From positions 4,216,001 to 4,280,000 of the forward strand of contig OZ245995.1 in NCBI GenBank assembly GCA_965230185.1: a DNA stretch of 64,000 bases. The letters are read 5' to 3'. The notes below the pieces were generated by a model. That model had not been told where the DNA came from, did no database searches, and saw only the letters and a list, made by a program, of their open reading frames with translations. Shown piece after piece: positions 16,981 to 24,861 of this stretch; position 1 is the first letter of the stretch, and every line of letters starts with the position of its first letter. This DNA is from Motiliproteus sp965230185. Lineage in GTDB: Bacteria > Pseudomonadota > Gammaproteobacteria > Pseudomonadales > Balneatricaceae. The translations under genes were made by a program, and so were the position numbers.

Positions 16981-19056
16981 ATGCTGCAATCCAGAATCAT
17001 CAGAAAAATATCACTGACCGTAGTCGCTGCCGCTCTGACCGGTATGCTCTCCCCCCTGGCAGCAGCCTACGCCAGCACGGAAAAGCAGGCGCAGCTGGAA
17101 CCCAGCAGAACACATGAGCAGACACTGAAGAACCTCGCCAGAACCCTGCGAATCGGTCACTACCGTAAGCTGATTATCGACGACCAGTTTTCTTCCAGGT
17201 TGTTTGATGCCTACCTGGAACAGCTGGATCGCAACCGCCTGTACTTTCTGGAATCCGATATCGAGGAATTCGAGAAATACCGTTTCAGACTGGATGACGC
17301 CATCGCCTCCGCTGACCTGGATTTCGCCTACAGGGTATTCAACCGCTTTCAGATCAGAAACCGACAGCGGCTGGAATACCTGCTGAGCCGGGTTGACCGG
17401 GGCCTTGAAAGACTGGATTTTGCCATTGACGAACAGCTCGAGACCGATCGTAGCGAAGCCCCCTGGAGCCGCACCAGTGAACAGCTGGATGACCTCTGGC
17501 GCAAACGTCTGAAAAGTACGGTACTGAACTTCAAGCTGTCGGATAAAGAGCTCGGTGACGCCCAGGAGCTGCTGCATAAGCGCTACAGCAGTCAGATCGA
17601 CCGGATCGATCAGCTGAACAGCGACGACGTGTTTCAGACTTACGCCAACGCACTGTCCAGCCTCTATGGCCCCCATACCCAGTACTACTCGCCACGCCGG
17701 ATCGAGAACTTCAACATCGATATGCGGCTGTCGCTGGAGGGTATCGGCGCCGTGTTGCAGACGGAGTATGAAAATACCAAGATCGCCCGTCTGATTCCCA
17801 AAGGCCCCGCCGAGAAAACCGGCAAACTTAACCCTTCCGATCTGATTGTCGGCGTTGCCCAGGGCGAGGATGGCGAGATGGTGGACGTGGTGGGCTGGCG
17901 ACTGAACGAGGTGGTTGACCTGATCCGCGGTCCTAAAGGCAGCATCGTCCGCCTGCAGATTATTCCCGCCGGCAGCGAAACCCGCCTGACCCGGGAAGTG
18001 GTCATTGTTCGCAACAAGGTCAAGCTGGAAGAGAAGTCCGCCCAGAAGCGGATTATCGAGGTTCCCCACAACGGCGGTGTCCAGAAACTGGGGCTGATCA
18101 GCATTCCCACCTTTTATCTGGACTTTGACGGCCAGCGAAACGGTGATCCCGAGTACCGTAGCACCACCCGTGATGTGGAACGACTGCTGAAGGAGCTGCT
18201 GGCGGAGGGTATCGAAGGACTGATTATCGACCTGCGCAACAACGGCGGAGGCGCCCTGCAGGAAGCGATCGATCTGGCCGGACTGTTTATTTCCCGCGGC
18301 CCGGTAGTTCAGGTCAAGGATTCCTGGGGGCAGATCCGGGTTGAATTTGACCAGGATCCCAAGTACTACGACGTCCCGCTGGCGGTGCTGGTCAATCGAC
18401 TCAGCGCCTCGGCTTCGGAAATCTTTGCCGGCGCCATGAAGGACTACAACCGGGGCATTATTATCGGTGGCCAGACCTTCGGCAAAGGCACCGTTCAGAT
18501 TCTGCATCCCCTTAATTCCGGGCAGGTAAAACTGACCCGTTCCAAGTTCTATCGAATTTCCGGTGACAGCACTCAGAACCGCGGTGTGAAACCTCATATC
18601 ACCCTGCCCTCCCCTTTTGATCCGGAAGAGGTCGGTGAAAGCGCCAGCCCCGCGGCACTCCCCTGGGATCAGGTAAAACCCCTGCCTCATATCAGCTTCC
18701 CGGGGTTTGACCACCTGCTGGGCTCGTTGAATCAGGCCCATCGCAGCCGGATCAGCGAAGAACCGGACTTTCTCGCCATTCTGGAACGCATCGACTATGT
18801 CAAAGAACGCCGCCTGGAACAGACCGTAACTCTGAATGAACAGATCCTGCGCCGCAAGCGCGACGAGGAGGAACGCTGGAAGCTGGATCTTGAAAATCGT
18901 CGCCGCATCGCTAAGAATCAACAGCCGCTGGTCTCACTTGAGGATCTTGGGAAGGACACGGAAGAGCAGGACAACGAAAGCAGTCCGGAAGAAGATGTAC
19001 TGCTCAGGGAAAGTGGCAGAGTACTGCTGGATCTGATGGATTACGCTCAGCGCTGA
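16981..19056 (+). CDS. prc: carboxy-terminal processing protease Prc/Tsp
   Basis: 691-residue periplasmic S41 protease that degrades or trims proteins from their C-termini. Signal peptide (TVVAAALTGMLSPLAAAYA), long N-terminal helical domain, PDZ domain (about 240-330), then the S41 protease domain. The Ser-Lys dyad is Ser477 in SASASEIFAG and Lys502 in FGKGT, with Asp488 between them, spaced exactly as in E. coli Prc. A charged C-terminal extension (about 600-691) matches the Prc C-terminal domain. It is followed after 70 nt by a membrane-anchored coiled-coil protein. Confidence 0.95.
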   Translation: MLQSRIIRKISLTVVAAALTGMLSPLAAAYASTEKQAQLEPSRTHEQTLKNLARTLRIGHYRKLIIDDQFSSRLFDAYLEQLDRNRLYFLESDIEEFEKYRFRLDDAIASADLDFAYRVFNRFQIRNRQRLEYLLSRVDRGLERLDFAIDEQLETDRSEAPWSRTSEQLDDLWRKRLKSTVLNFKLSDKELGDAQELLHKRYSSQIDRIDQLNSDDVFQTYANALSSLYGPHTQYYSPRRIENFNIDMRLSLEGIGAVLQTEYENTKIARLIPKGPAEKTGKLNPSDLIVGVAQGEDGEMVDVVGWRLNEVVDLIRGPKGSIVRLQIIPAGSETRLTREVVIVRNKVKLEEKSAQKRIIEVPHNGGVQKLGLISIPTFYLDFDGQRNGDPEYRSTTRDVERLLKELLAEGIEGLIIDLRNNGGGALQEAIDLAGLFISRGPVVQVKDSWGQIRVEFDQDPKYYDVPLAVLVNRLSASASEIFAGAMKDYNRGIIIGGQTFGKGTVQILHPLNSGQVKLTRSKFYRISGDSTQNRGVKPHITLPSPFDPEEVGESASPAALPWDQVKPLPHISFPGFDHLLGSLNQAHRSRISEEPDFLAILERIDYVKERRLEQTVTLNEQILRRKRDEEERWKLDLENRRRIAKNQQPLVSLEDLGKDTEEQDNESSPEEDVLLRESGRVLLDLMDYAQR

Positions 19057-19126
19057 CCGACGGATACTGCTGGCCACTTCAGCGTGGTATTGTAACCGCT
19101 CATACATCAGAAGCTGAGGTTCAATA

Positions 19127-19915
19127 ATGGCACTCAACGGTAAGTCTGTTGCCTTTGCGGCGATCGGAGTGGTGGCTGTGATCGGCATTGCCATCGGCGG
19201 CTATTTCCTGGTCCTCAAAGTCGACGAAGTTCACGAAGAAAATGTTGATCAGCTCGCCAGCTTCGGCAGCGTCGTCATTCCGATGAGCCAGCAACAGCAG
19301 AACCCGGACGGCATCACCACCGGCGTCGACGGCCAGCAACAGCTGCCACCGACCATCGGCGATAAGAAGCTGTCTGCCAGCGAAAAGATCATCGTCTCAC
19401 TCAGCCAGGAGAAGGAAGAGCTGGTGGCAGAACTGACCTCCGCCCGCAATCGTATTCAGTCTCTGGAAACGGAAGTGGCGATGCTCAGGAACTACAAGGA
19501 CACTAACGAGCGCTTTGCCCCACGACTGATGGAAGAAGAGCGCGAACGGGCAGTCAGCCGGCTGACCGAGTTTCTGGAATCCTCCAGGGATGCCAGCCGT
19601 TTCAGTGATTTTCAGAAGCAGGCCATGGCTCAGGATTCGGCCAATACCTATGTGAAAGTGCTGAAACAGTACAATCTGAGCATTAAAGAGGAACAGAAAG
19701 AGAAGCTGCTGTCCCAGCACCTGCCTCCCTACGCTTTCTGTGTCGGCGCCAGCCTGGAATTTGTCGCCAATAACCGCCGGGAAGAGGTCCAGGTGCTTCA
19801 TTTCCTGCGCACCAGCGACACCACCGCCCTGAGCATCTCCCTGCAGAACGATATCGATACGATCAGATCACCCTGTATCAAAGAGCTGGACGCCCGCATC
19901 AGCAAGCTGCTGTAA
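19127..19915 (+). CDS. membrane-anchored coiled-coil protein, unknown
   Basis: 262-residue protein with one N-terminal transmembrane helix (residues 8-31) and a predicted periplasmic body. A Gln/Pro-rich stretch lies around 54-78 and a coiled-coil-like segment around 85-125 (EKEELVAELTSARNRIQSLE). The C-terminal part has two Cys residues (YAFCVGAS, RSPCIKE) that could form a disulfide. A GAGG ribosome site precedes the ATG. I do not recognise the family. Its place directly after prc suggests an envelope function or co-expression with the protease, but nothing in the sequence specifies it. Confidence 0.75.
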   Translation: MALNGKSVAFAAIGVVAVIGIAIGGYFLVLKVDEVHEENVDQLASFGSVVIPMSQQQQNPDGITTGVDGQQQLPPTIGDKKLSASEKIIVSLSQEKEELVAELTSARNRIQSLETEVAMLRNYKDTNERFAPRLMEEERERAVSRLTEFLESSRDASRFSDFQKQAMAQDSANTYVKVLKQYNLSIKEEQKEKLLSQHLPPYAFCVGASLEFVANNRREEVQVLHFLRTSDTTALSISLQNDIDTIRSPCIKELDARISKLL

Positions 19916-20012
19916 GCTCCGTCTTTCCGGCTGCAGCCTTAATAAAGTTGCGGCCGCCATCACCGCTTTGTCAGCCGCCAGGCTATGCTTAATTTATAAC
20001 CAGCGAAGACTA

Positions 20013-20039
20013 TTGCAAGCATTTAATTTGCTGTATAAT
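20013..20039 (+). promoter_or_regulatory. rpsA: putative sigma70 promoter of rpsA
   Basis: A perfect -10 TATAAT at 20034-20039, with a candidate -35 TTGCAA at 20013-20018 (15-bp spacer, slightly short). The resulting leader of about 130 nt is long enough for the structured 5' region known to mediate S1 autoregulation in other gammaproteobacteria. Confidence 0.5.
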
Positions 20040-20177
20040 TCGCCCTCTTCTGAACCGCGTCCGCTCACTTAACCGTCAGCTTGGGAGCGATGCGATTAGT
20101 TAACTGACCTGTGATTGCTGACATTACAGGCGTAGATGCGGTGATCGGACACTCGTCCGTATCCCATAGGATTAAAC

Positions 20178-21854
20178 ATGAGCGAAAGCTTTGCAGATCT
20201 TTTTGAAGAATCCCTGAAAGACATCGATATGAAGCCCGGTTCACTGGTAACCGGTTCTGTTATCGATATCGATGATGACTGGGTTACAGTGAACGCCGGC
20301 CTGAAATCTGAGGCTGTTATCCCCCGTAACCAGTTTGTCAGCAGCACCGGCGAGCTGGAAATCAATATCGGCGACGATATCTGTGTTGCTCTGGAAGCGG
20401 TAGAAGACGGTTTCGGTGAAACCAAACTGTCCCGTGAAAAGGCCAAGCGCGCTGAAACCTGGCAGGAACTGCAAAAAGCATTTGACGCTGAAGATACTGT
20501 TACCGGTGTTATCAACGGCAAGGTTAAAGGCGGCTTCACTGTTGCGATCAACAACATCCAGGGCTTCCTGCCCGGCTCTCTGGTAGATGTACGTCCGGTT
20601 CGCGACGTCGATCACCTGGAAGGCAAGGAGCTGGAATTCAAGCTGATCAAGCTGGATCCCAAGCGCAACAACATCGTTGTATCCCGTCGTGCCGTTCTTC
20701 AGGAAGCCAACAGTGCTCAGCGCGAAGAACTTCTGGCCACCATTCAGGAAGGCATGGAAGTTAAAGGCTTCGTCAAGAACCTGACCAACTACGGTGCATT
20801 CGTAGATCTGGGCGGTGTTGACGGCCTGCTGCACATCACCGACATGGCCTGGAAGCGCATCTCTCACCCGAGCGACATGCTGACTCCGGGCGACGAGATC
20901 ACCGTCAAGGTTATCAAGTTCGACCAGGAATCCGGTCGTCTGTCTCTGGGCCTGAAGCAACTGCAGGAAGATCCATGGGCTGACATTAAGCAGCGCTACC
21001 CTGCAGAAACCCGCATCAAGGCACGTGTCACCAACCTGACCGATTACGGCTGCTTTGCTTCTCTGGAAGACGGCGTCGAAGGTCTGGTACACGTTTCCGA
21101 AATGTCCTGGACCAACAAGAACATCCATCCTTCCAAAGTTGTACAGGTGGGTGACGAAATCGAAGTTATGGTTCTGGATGTTGACGAAGAGCGTCGTCGT
21201 ATCTCCCTGGGTATCAAGCAGTGCTCCGGCAACCCCTGGGTTAACTTCTCTGAGAAGTTCAGCTCCGGTGACCGCGTATCCGGTACCATCAAGACCATCA
21301 CCGACTTCGGTATCTTCGTGGGTCTGGAAGGCGACCTGGACGGCCTGGTACACATGTCCGACATCTCCTGGGATGCCGACAACGAAGCTGCGCTGCGCAA
21401 CTTCAAGAAAGGTGAAGAAGTTGAAGCCGTTATCCTGTCTATCGATGCTGAGAAAGAGCGCATCTCTCTGGGCATCAAGCAACTGGACGGCGACCCCTTC
21501 AGCGACTACGTTGCTGTCAATGCCAAGGGCACCATCGTCAACGGTACCGTCAAGTCTGTAGAGCCTAAGGCCGCTACCGTTGAACTGGCAGAAGGTGTTG
21601 AAGCGTTTATCAAGGTTTCCGAACTCAGCGCTGACCGCGTCGAGAACGCCGGCGACGTCCTCAAAGAGGGCGATGCTATCGAAGCCAAGATCATCAACGT
21701 TGATCGTAAGAACCGCTCCATCAGCCTGTCTATCAAGGCTAAGGACGTTGCTGAAGAGAAGGCCGCTATGCAGCAGCTGAACAAGCAGCAGCCGACTGTT
21801 GACGGTCCTACCACCATCGGCGACCTGATCAAGCAGCAGATGGAAAACCGCTAA
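20178..21854 (+). CDS. rpsA: 30S ribosomal protein S1
   Basis: 558 residues with six S1/OB repeats: two N-terminal ribosome-binding repeats and four RNA-binding repeats with the recurring YGAFVDLGGVDGLLHITD, YGCFASLEDGVEGLVHVS and FGIFVGLEGDLDGLVH types. S1 unfolds and docks mRNA on the 30S subunit. Codon choice is strongly biased, as for a highly expressed gene. The usual cmk-rpsA-ihfB arrangement is absent: upstream is the coiled-coil membrane protein and downstream, after a strong terminator, the convergent ycgN. Confidence 0.97.
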   Translation: MSESFADLFEESLKDIDMKPGSLVTGSVIDIDDDWVTVNAGLKSEAVIPRNQFVSSTGELEINIGDDICVALEAVEDGFGETKLSREKAKRAETWQELQKAFDAEDTVTGVINGKVKGGFTVAINNIQGFLPGSLVDVRPVRDVDHLEGKELEFKLIKLDPKRNNIVVSRRAVLQEANSAQREELLATIQEGMEVKGFVKNLTNYGAFVDLGGVDGLLHITDMAWKRISHPSDMLTPGDEITVKVIKFDQESGRLSLGLKQLQEDPWADIKQRYPAETRIKARVTNLTDYGCFASLEDGVEGLVHVSEMSWTNKNIHPSKVVQVGDEIEVMVLDVDEERRRISLGIKQCSGNPWVNFSEKFSSGDRVSGTIKTITDFGIFVGLEGDLDGLVHMSDISWDADNEAALRNFKKGEEVEAVILSIDAEKERISLGIKQLDGDPFSDYVAVNAKGTIVNGTVKSVEPKAATVELAEGVEAFIKVSELSADRVENAGDVLKEGDAIEAKIINVDRKNRSISLSIKAKDVAEEKAAMQQLNKQQPTVDGPTTIGDLIKQQMENR

Positions 21855-21881
21855 GCATCGGCTTAGTAGTTACCAGCCCAT

Positions 21882-21912
21882 AAAAAAGGAGCACTCAGTG
21901 CTCCTTTTTTTT
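21882..21912 (+). terminator. Rho-independent terminator of rpsA
   Basis: A-run, then GGAGCAC-TCA-GTGCTCC, then eight T residues. It is a textbook intrinsic terminator 28 nt after the rpsA stop, and its A-run could also make it work for the convergent ycgN transcript. Confidence 0.92.
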
Positions 21913-21957
21913 CGCCCGCTTTATGGGTGGTATGGTTGCCCGCCAGACACCGGGTTT

Positions 21958-22401
21958 TCAGAGTTCACCATCAATCAGGTAGTCAAACCACTGCTCTTCC
22001 GGCACCTCAGCTTCCGATACCCCCAGCCCGCTCACCGAAACCCCGGCACGATGCACCGACTCGGGATCACCACTGATCAGCGGATGCCAGTCCGGTAACT
22101 GCCGTCCTTCGGCAATCAGCCGATAAGCACAGGTACGGGGCAGCCAGTGAAACTCGGAGACATCTTCCGGTTTCAGTCTCAGACATTCAGGCACCTTGCG
22201 GAAACGGTTCGGATAGTCGCTGCAGCGACAGCTGCTGGTATCCAGCAGCACGCAGGCGATACGGGTATAGGCGATCTCACCGGAATCCTCGTCTTCAAGC
22301 TTGTGCAGACAACATTTGCCACAGCCATCACAGAGTGATTCCCACTCCGACTGGCTGAGCTGATCGAGGGTTTTGCTGAGCCAGAATGGCTGGGCAGGCA
22401 C
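21958..22401 (-). CDS. ycgN: YcgN-type cysteine-cluster protein (UPF0260)
   Basis: 147-residue YkgJ/YcgN-type protein with the family cysteine cluster (CDGCGKCCLHK, then SCRCSDYPNRF, PECLRL and PRTCAY) thought to bind iron or zinc. The biochemical function is not established. It is last in the rnd-ycgL-ycgN group, an order conserved in many gammaproteobacteria, and starts 15 nt after ycgL. Ends facing the rpsA terminator. Confidence 0.88.
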   Translation of the reverse strand: MPAQPFWLSKTLDQLSQSEWESLCDGCGKCCLHKLEDEDSGEIAYTRIACVLLDTSSCRCSDYPNRFRKVPECLRLKPEDVSEFHWLPRTCAYRLIAEGRQLPDWHPLISGDPESVHRAGVSVSGLGVSEAEVPEEQWFDYLIDGEL

Positions 22402-22416
22402 AACAGTCTCCGCTAC

Positions 22417-22704
22417 TCAGTACTTGCCTTCCGTAGGCGCTTTGTACAGGTCCAGCAGGTATTCGTCCCTGGCCGGCGGCATCTGCAGGTAAAAGCCTTT
22501 AGCGCTGATCTCATCCAGCACCTTATCTGCATCCACCCGGGCCAGTTTCTTATCGGCAGTGATCAGCAGCGTCATCACCTCCTTCGGCTCACCAAAAGTA
22601 CTGAGCAGCGCCTCCGGCACCCGGGATAAACCTTCCCGCTTATCGACATACAGGTACATTTCATCTTTCTTCGGGCTTTTATAGACAGCGCAGATACGTT
22701 TCAT
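22417..22704 (-). CDS. ycgL: YcgL domain protein (UPF0745)
   Basis: 95-residue protein with the YcgL fold signature MKRICAVYKSPKKDEMYLYV at its start and LPPARDEYL-like motif (MPPARDEYLLD) near its end. The start at 22704 is chosen because the family begins at this Met; the 20-residue in-frame extension overlaps rnd. No biochemical role is established. It lies between rnd and ycgN with gaps of 10 and 15 nt, so it is co-transcribed with both. Confidence 0.9.
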   Translation of the reverse strand: MKRICAVYKSPKKDEMYLYVDKREGLSRVPEALLSTFGEPKEVMTLLITADKKLARVDADKVLDEISAKGFYLQMPPARDEYLLDLYKAPTEGKY

Positions 22705-22714
22705 AATATTCTCA

Positions 22715-23902
22715 TCAGGATTCTTTATCACCGGTCTGTAATCGCTCCAGCAGTGGCTGACCAATCACGCCCCGACGCCAGCCCCGCAGTTCCTCCGGCA
22801 GGCTGAACTCTCCGCTCTCCATGCCGCTGCGAACCAGCTGCTCCAGATCTTTGCGACGAACCAGGATTTCCGGTGCCAGGTTCAGTTCTTCGGCGGTTAC
22901 CCGCACCAGCTCTTTCAGCGGCTTCAGCTGTTTACTCCAGCTGGCGGACAAAGGCCTGGGGGGCTGCTCCGGGTAGGCCTCGGGGTCCACTTCCCAGGAA
23001 TCCTTCACCAGCTTCAGCAGCTGCTTTCCGTCCTCGGAAAGGGTACGTCCGCGAACCCTTTCAACCATCGACAACTCACGCATATTGCCGGGAGGGCGCA
23101 TCGCTATAGCCATCATCGAGTTGTTATGGAGCAGAAAATTCCGTGGCATATCCCGCTCACGGGCCTGCTCTTCGCGCCAGGTGGAGAGCGCCTTCAGGAC
23201 CGACAGCTGACGGGGACGCAACTTCCAGGCCTGTTTAAAACGCTGCTGGTAGCTGTTTTCGATATCCTCCGGCGCCATGGCCGCATCGGTCAGCTGCCGA
23301 CACTCCTCCAGCACCCAGGAGTATTTGTCCTGAGTCCTGAGCTCCGCTTCCAGCTGCTGATAGATGGTCTTCAGGTAGATCACATCCTTCGCGGCGTAGA
23401 GCTTCTGAGACTCGGTCAGCGGCCGCTGCAGCCAGTCGGAGCGAGTCTCCTCCTTATCGACCTCGACCCCCAGCTGCTGCTCCAACAGCCGCTGATATCC
23501 AATTGACAGCCCCATCCCCAGAAAAGCACAGGCGACCTGACAGTCGAACATCGGCTGGGGTACTGCATCGTAGCAATGGGCGAACAGCTCCAGATCTTCC
23601 GAACAGGCGTGAAGCAGTTTCAGTACCGCGGGATCGGTCATCAGCTCCACAAAAGGGCCGAAATCTTCGATCTTCAGCGGATCCAGCAGATAGCACCGGC
23701 CGTCACTGGCAACCTGAATCAGGCCGGGTCTGGGGTAGAAGGTATCGGTACGCTGGAATTCGGTATCCAGGGCCACCAGCGGCTGCTGTCGCCACTGCCG
23801 GCACAACTCCGCCAGCCGCAGATCAGTATCAACCCACTCATAGTTGCGGGCCGACAGATGTAGTTTTTCAAGGGTATCAGCAGATACAGACATATCACTC
23901 AT
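22715..23902 (-). CDS. rnd: ribonuclease D
   Basis: 395-residue 3'-5' exoribonuclease for tRNA 3'-end maturation. The DEDD exonuclease domain begins with VALDTEFQRT (Asp, Glu), with LLHACSEDLELF carrying the second acidic site and AAKDVIYL the last. An HRDC domain follows (about 215-290). The start at 23902 (MSDMSVSADT) overlaps the recR stop by 4 nt; a second Met three residues later is an alternative. It heads the rnd-ycgL-ycgN group. Confidence 0.93.
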   Translation of the reverse strand: MSDMSVSADTLEKLHLSARNYEWVDTDLRLAELCRQWRQQPLVALDTEFQRTDTFYPRPGLIQVASDGRCYLLDPLKIEDFGPFVELMTDPAVLKLLHACSEDLELFAHCYDAVPQPMFDCQVACAFLGMGLSIGYQRLLEQQLGVEVDKEETRSDWLQRPLTESQKLYAAKDVIYLKTIYQQLEAELRTQDKYSWVLEECRQLTDAAMAPEDIENSYQQRFKQAWKLRPRQLSVLKALSTWREEQARERDMPRNFLLHNNSMMAIAMRPPGNMRELSMVERVRGRTLSEDGKQLLKLVKDSWEVDPEAYPEQPPRPLSASWSKQLKPLKELVRVTAEELNLAPEILVRRKDLEQLVRSGMESGEFSLPEELRGWRRGVIGQPLLERLQTGDKES

Positions 23903-24495
23903 AACTGTTTGCGTCCGGCAAAAGCATGGGCCAGAGTGCCGCCATCCACATATTCCAGCTCCCCGCCCAGCGGCACTCCATGGGCGATACGGCTGACGCG
24001 GATATCCACCGACGCCAGCTGCTCTGAAATATAGTGAGCGGTAGCCTCACCCTCGACGGTGGGATTGGTGGCGATCACCAGCTCAGTCACCGGCGAGTGA
24101 CTGATACGCTCCAGCAGTTCCGGAATACCGATATCCTCCGGCCCCAGACCATCGATAGGCGACAGATGACCATGGAGCACAAAGTAGAGACCACTGAAGC
24201 TGCCGGTCTGCTCGATGGCCAGCACATCCGCCGGTGTTTCAACGACACAGAGCAGTTCCGGATTCCGACGGGAACCGGAACAGATGTTACACACCTCTAG
24301 CTCGGTCAGGGTACGGCACTGCGAGCAATGGCCGACATGCTCCATGGCTTCGGCCAGCACCTGCGACAGCGCCAGAGCGCCCTGGCGATCCCGTTCGAGT
24401 AACTGAAAAGCCATGCGTTGCGCCGATTTGGCGCCAACGCCCGGCAGACATCTGAGCGCAGTGATCAGCTGGTCGATCAGCGGACTGAATGACAT
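23899..24495 (-). CDS. recR: recombination mediator RecR
   Basis: 198-residue RecR, acting with RecO (and RecF) to load RecA on gapped DNA. A helix-hairpin-helix region (LPGVGAKSAQRMAF) is followed by a four-cysteine zinc site (CSQCRTLTELEVCNIC) and a Toprim domain (CVVETPADVLAIE ... HGHLSPIDGLGPEDIG). The start at 24495 (MSFSPLIDQL) is the family start; a 20-residue extension to 24555 runs into ybaB and is rejected. It is 19 nt downstream of ybaB in the conserved dnaX-ybaB-recR operon. Confidence 0.95.
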   Translation of the reverse strand: MSFSPLIDQLITALRCLPGVGAKSAQRMAFQLLERDRQGALALSQVLAEAMEHVGHCSQCRTLTELEVCNICSGSRRNPELLCVVETPADVLAIEQTGSFSGLYFVLHGHLSPIDGLGPEDIGIPELLERISHSPVTELVIATNPTVEGEATAHYISEQLASVDIRVSRIAHGVPLGGELEYVDGGTLAHAFAGRKQL

Positions 24496-24514
24496 TGAGA
24501 GTTCAGCAGCCGGC

Positions 24515-24841
24515 TCAGAAAGGCATTTTGAAACCGGGGGGCATACCCATGCCACCGGTCAGGCCAGACATTTTTTCCTGGCTGGAAGTCTCGATCTTAC
24601 GCACCGCATCGTTAACCGCCGCAGCGATCAGATCTTCAAGAATTTCTTTGTCTTCAGTCATCAGGCTGGCATCAATATCGACACGCTTTACGTCGTGACG
24701 GCCGTTCATCTGAATCTTCACCATACCGGCGCCGGATTCTCCGGTCACTTCGGCATTGGCGATCTCTTCCTGAGCCTGCTGAAGCTTCTCCTGCATCTGC
24801 TGGGCCTGCTTCATCAGATTGCCCATACCACCTTTCATCAT
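24515..24841 (-). CDS. ybaB: nucleoid-associated protein YbaB/EbfC
   Basis: 108-residue YbaB/EbfC-family DNA-binding protein. N-terminal Met/Gln/Lys-rich helix (NLMKQAQQMQEKLQQAQEE), central beta sheet (MVKIQMNGRHDVKRVDID) and the closing GMGMPPGFKMPF tail typical of the family. It forms tweezer-like dimers on DNA. It is 20 nt downstream of dnaX and 19 nt upstream of recR. Confidence 0.93.
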   Translation of the reverse strand: MMKGGMGNLMKQAQQMQEKLQQAQEEIANAEVTGESGAGMVKIQMNGRHDVKRVDIDASLMTEDKEILEDLIAAAVNDAVRKIETSSQEKMSGLTGGMGMPPGFKMPF

Positions 24842-24861
24842 CGCTATACCCTCTTCTCTGG

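Noticed and set aside
17011..18921. 636-codon minus-strand open frame opposite prc
   Set aside because: Shadow of prc, whose catalytic residues, signal peptide and length are all as expected.
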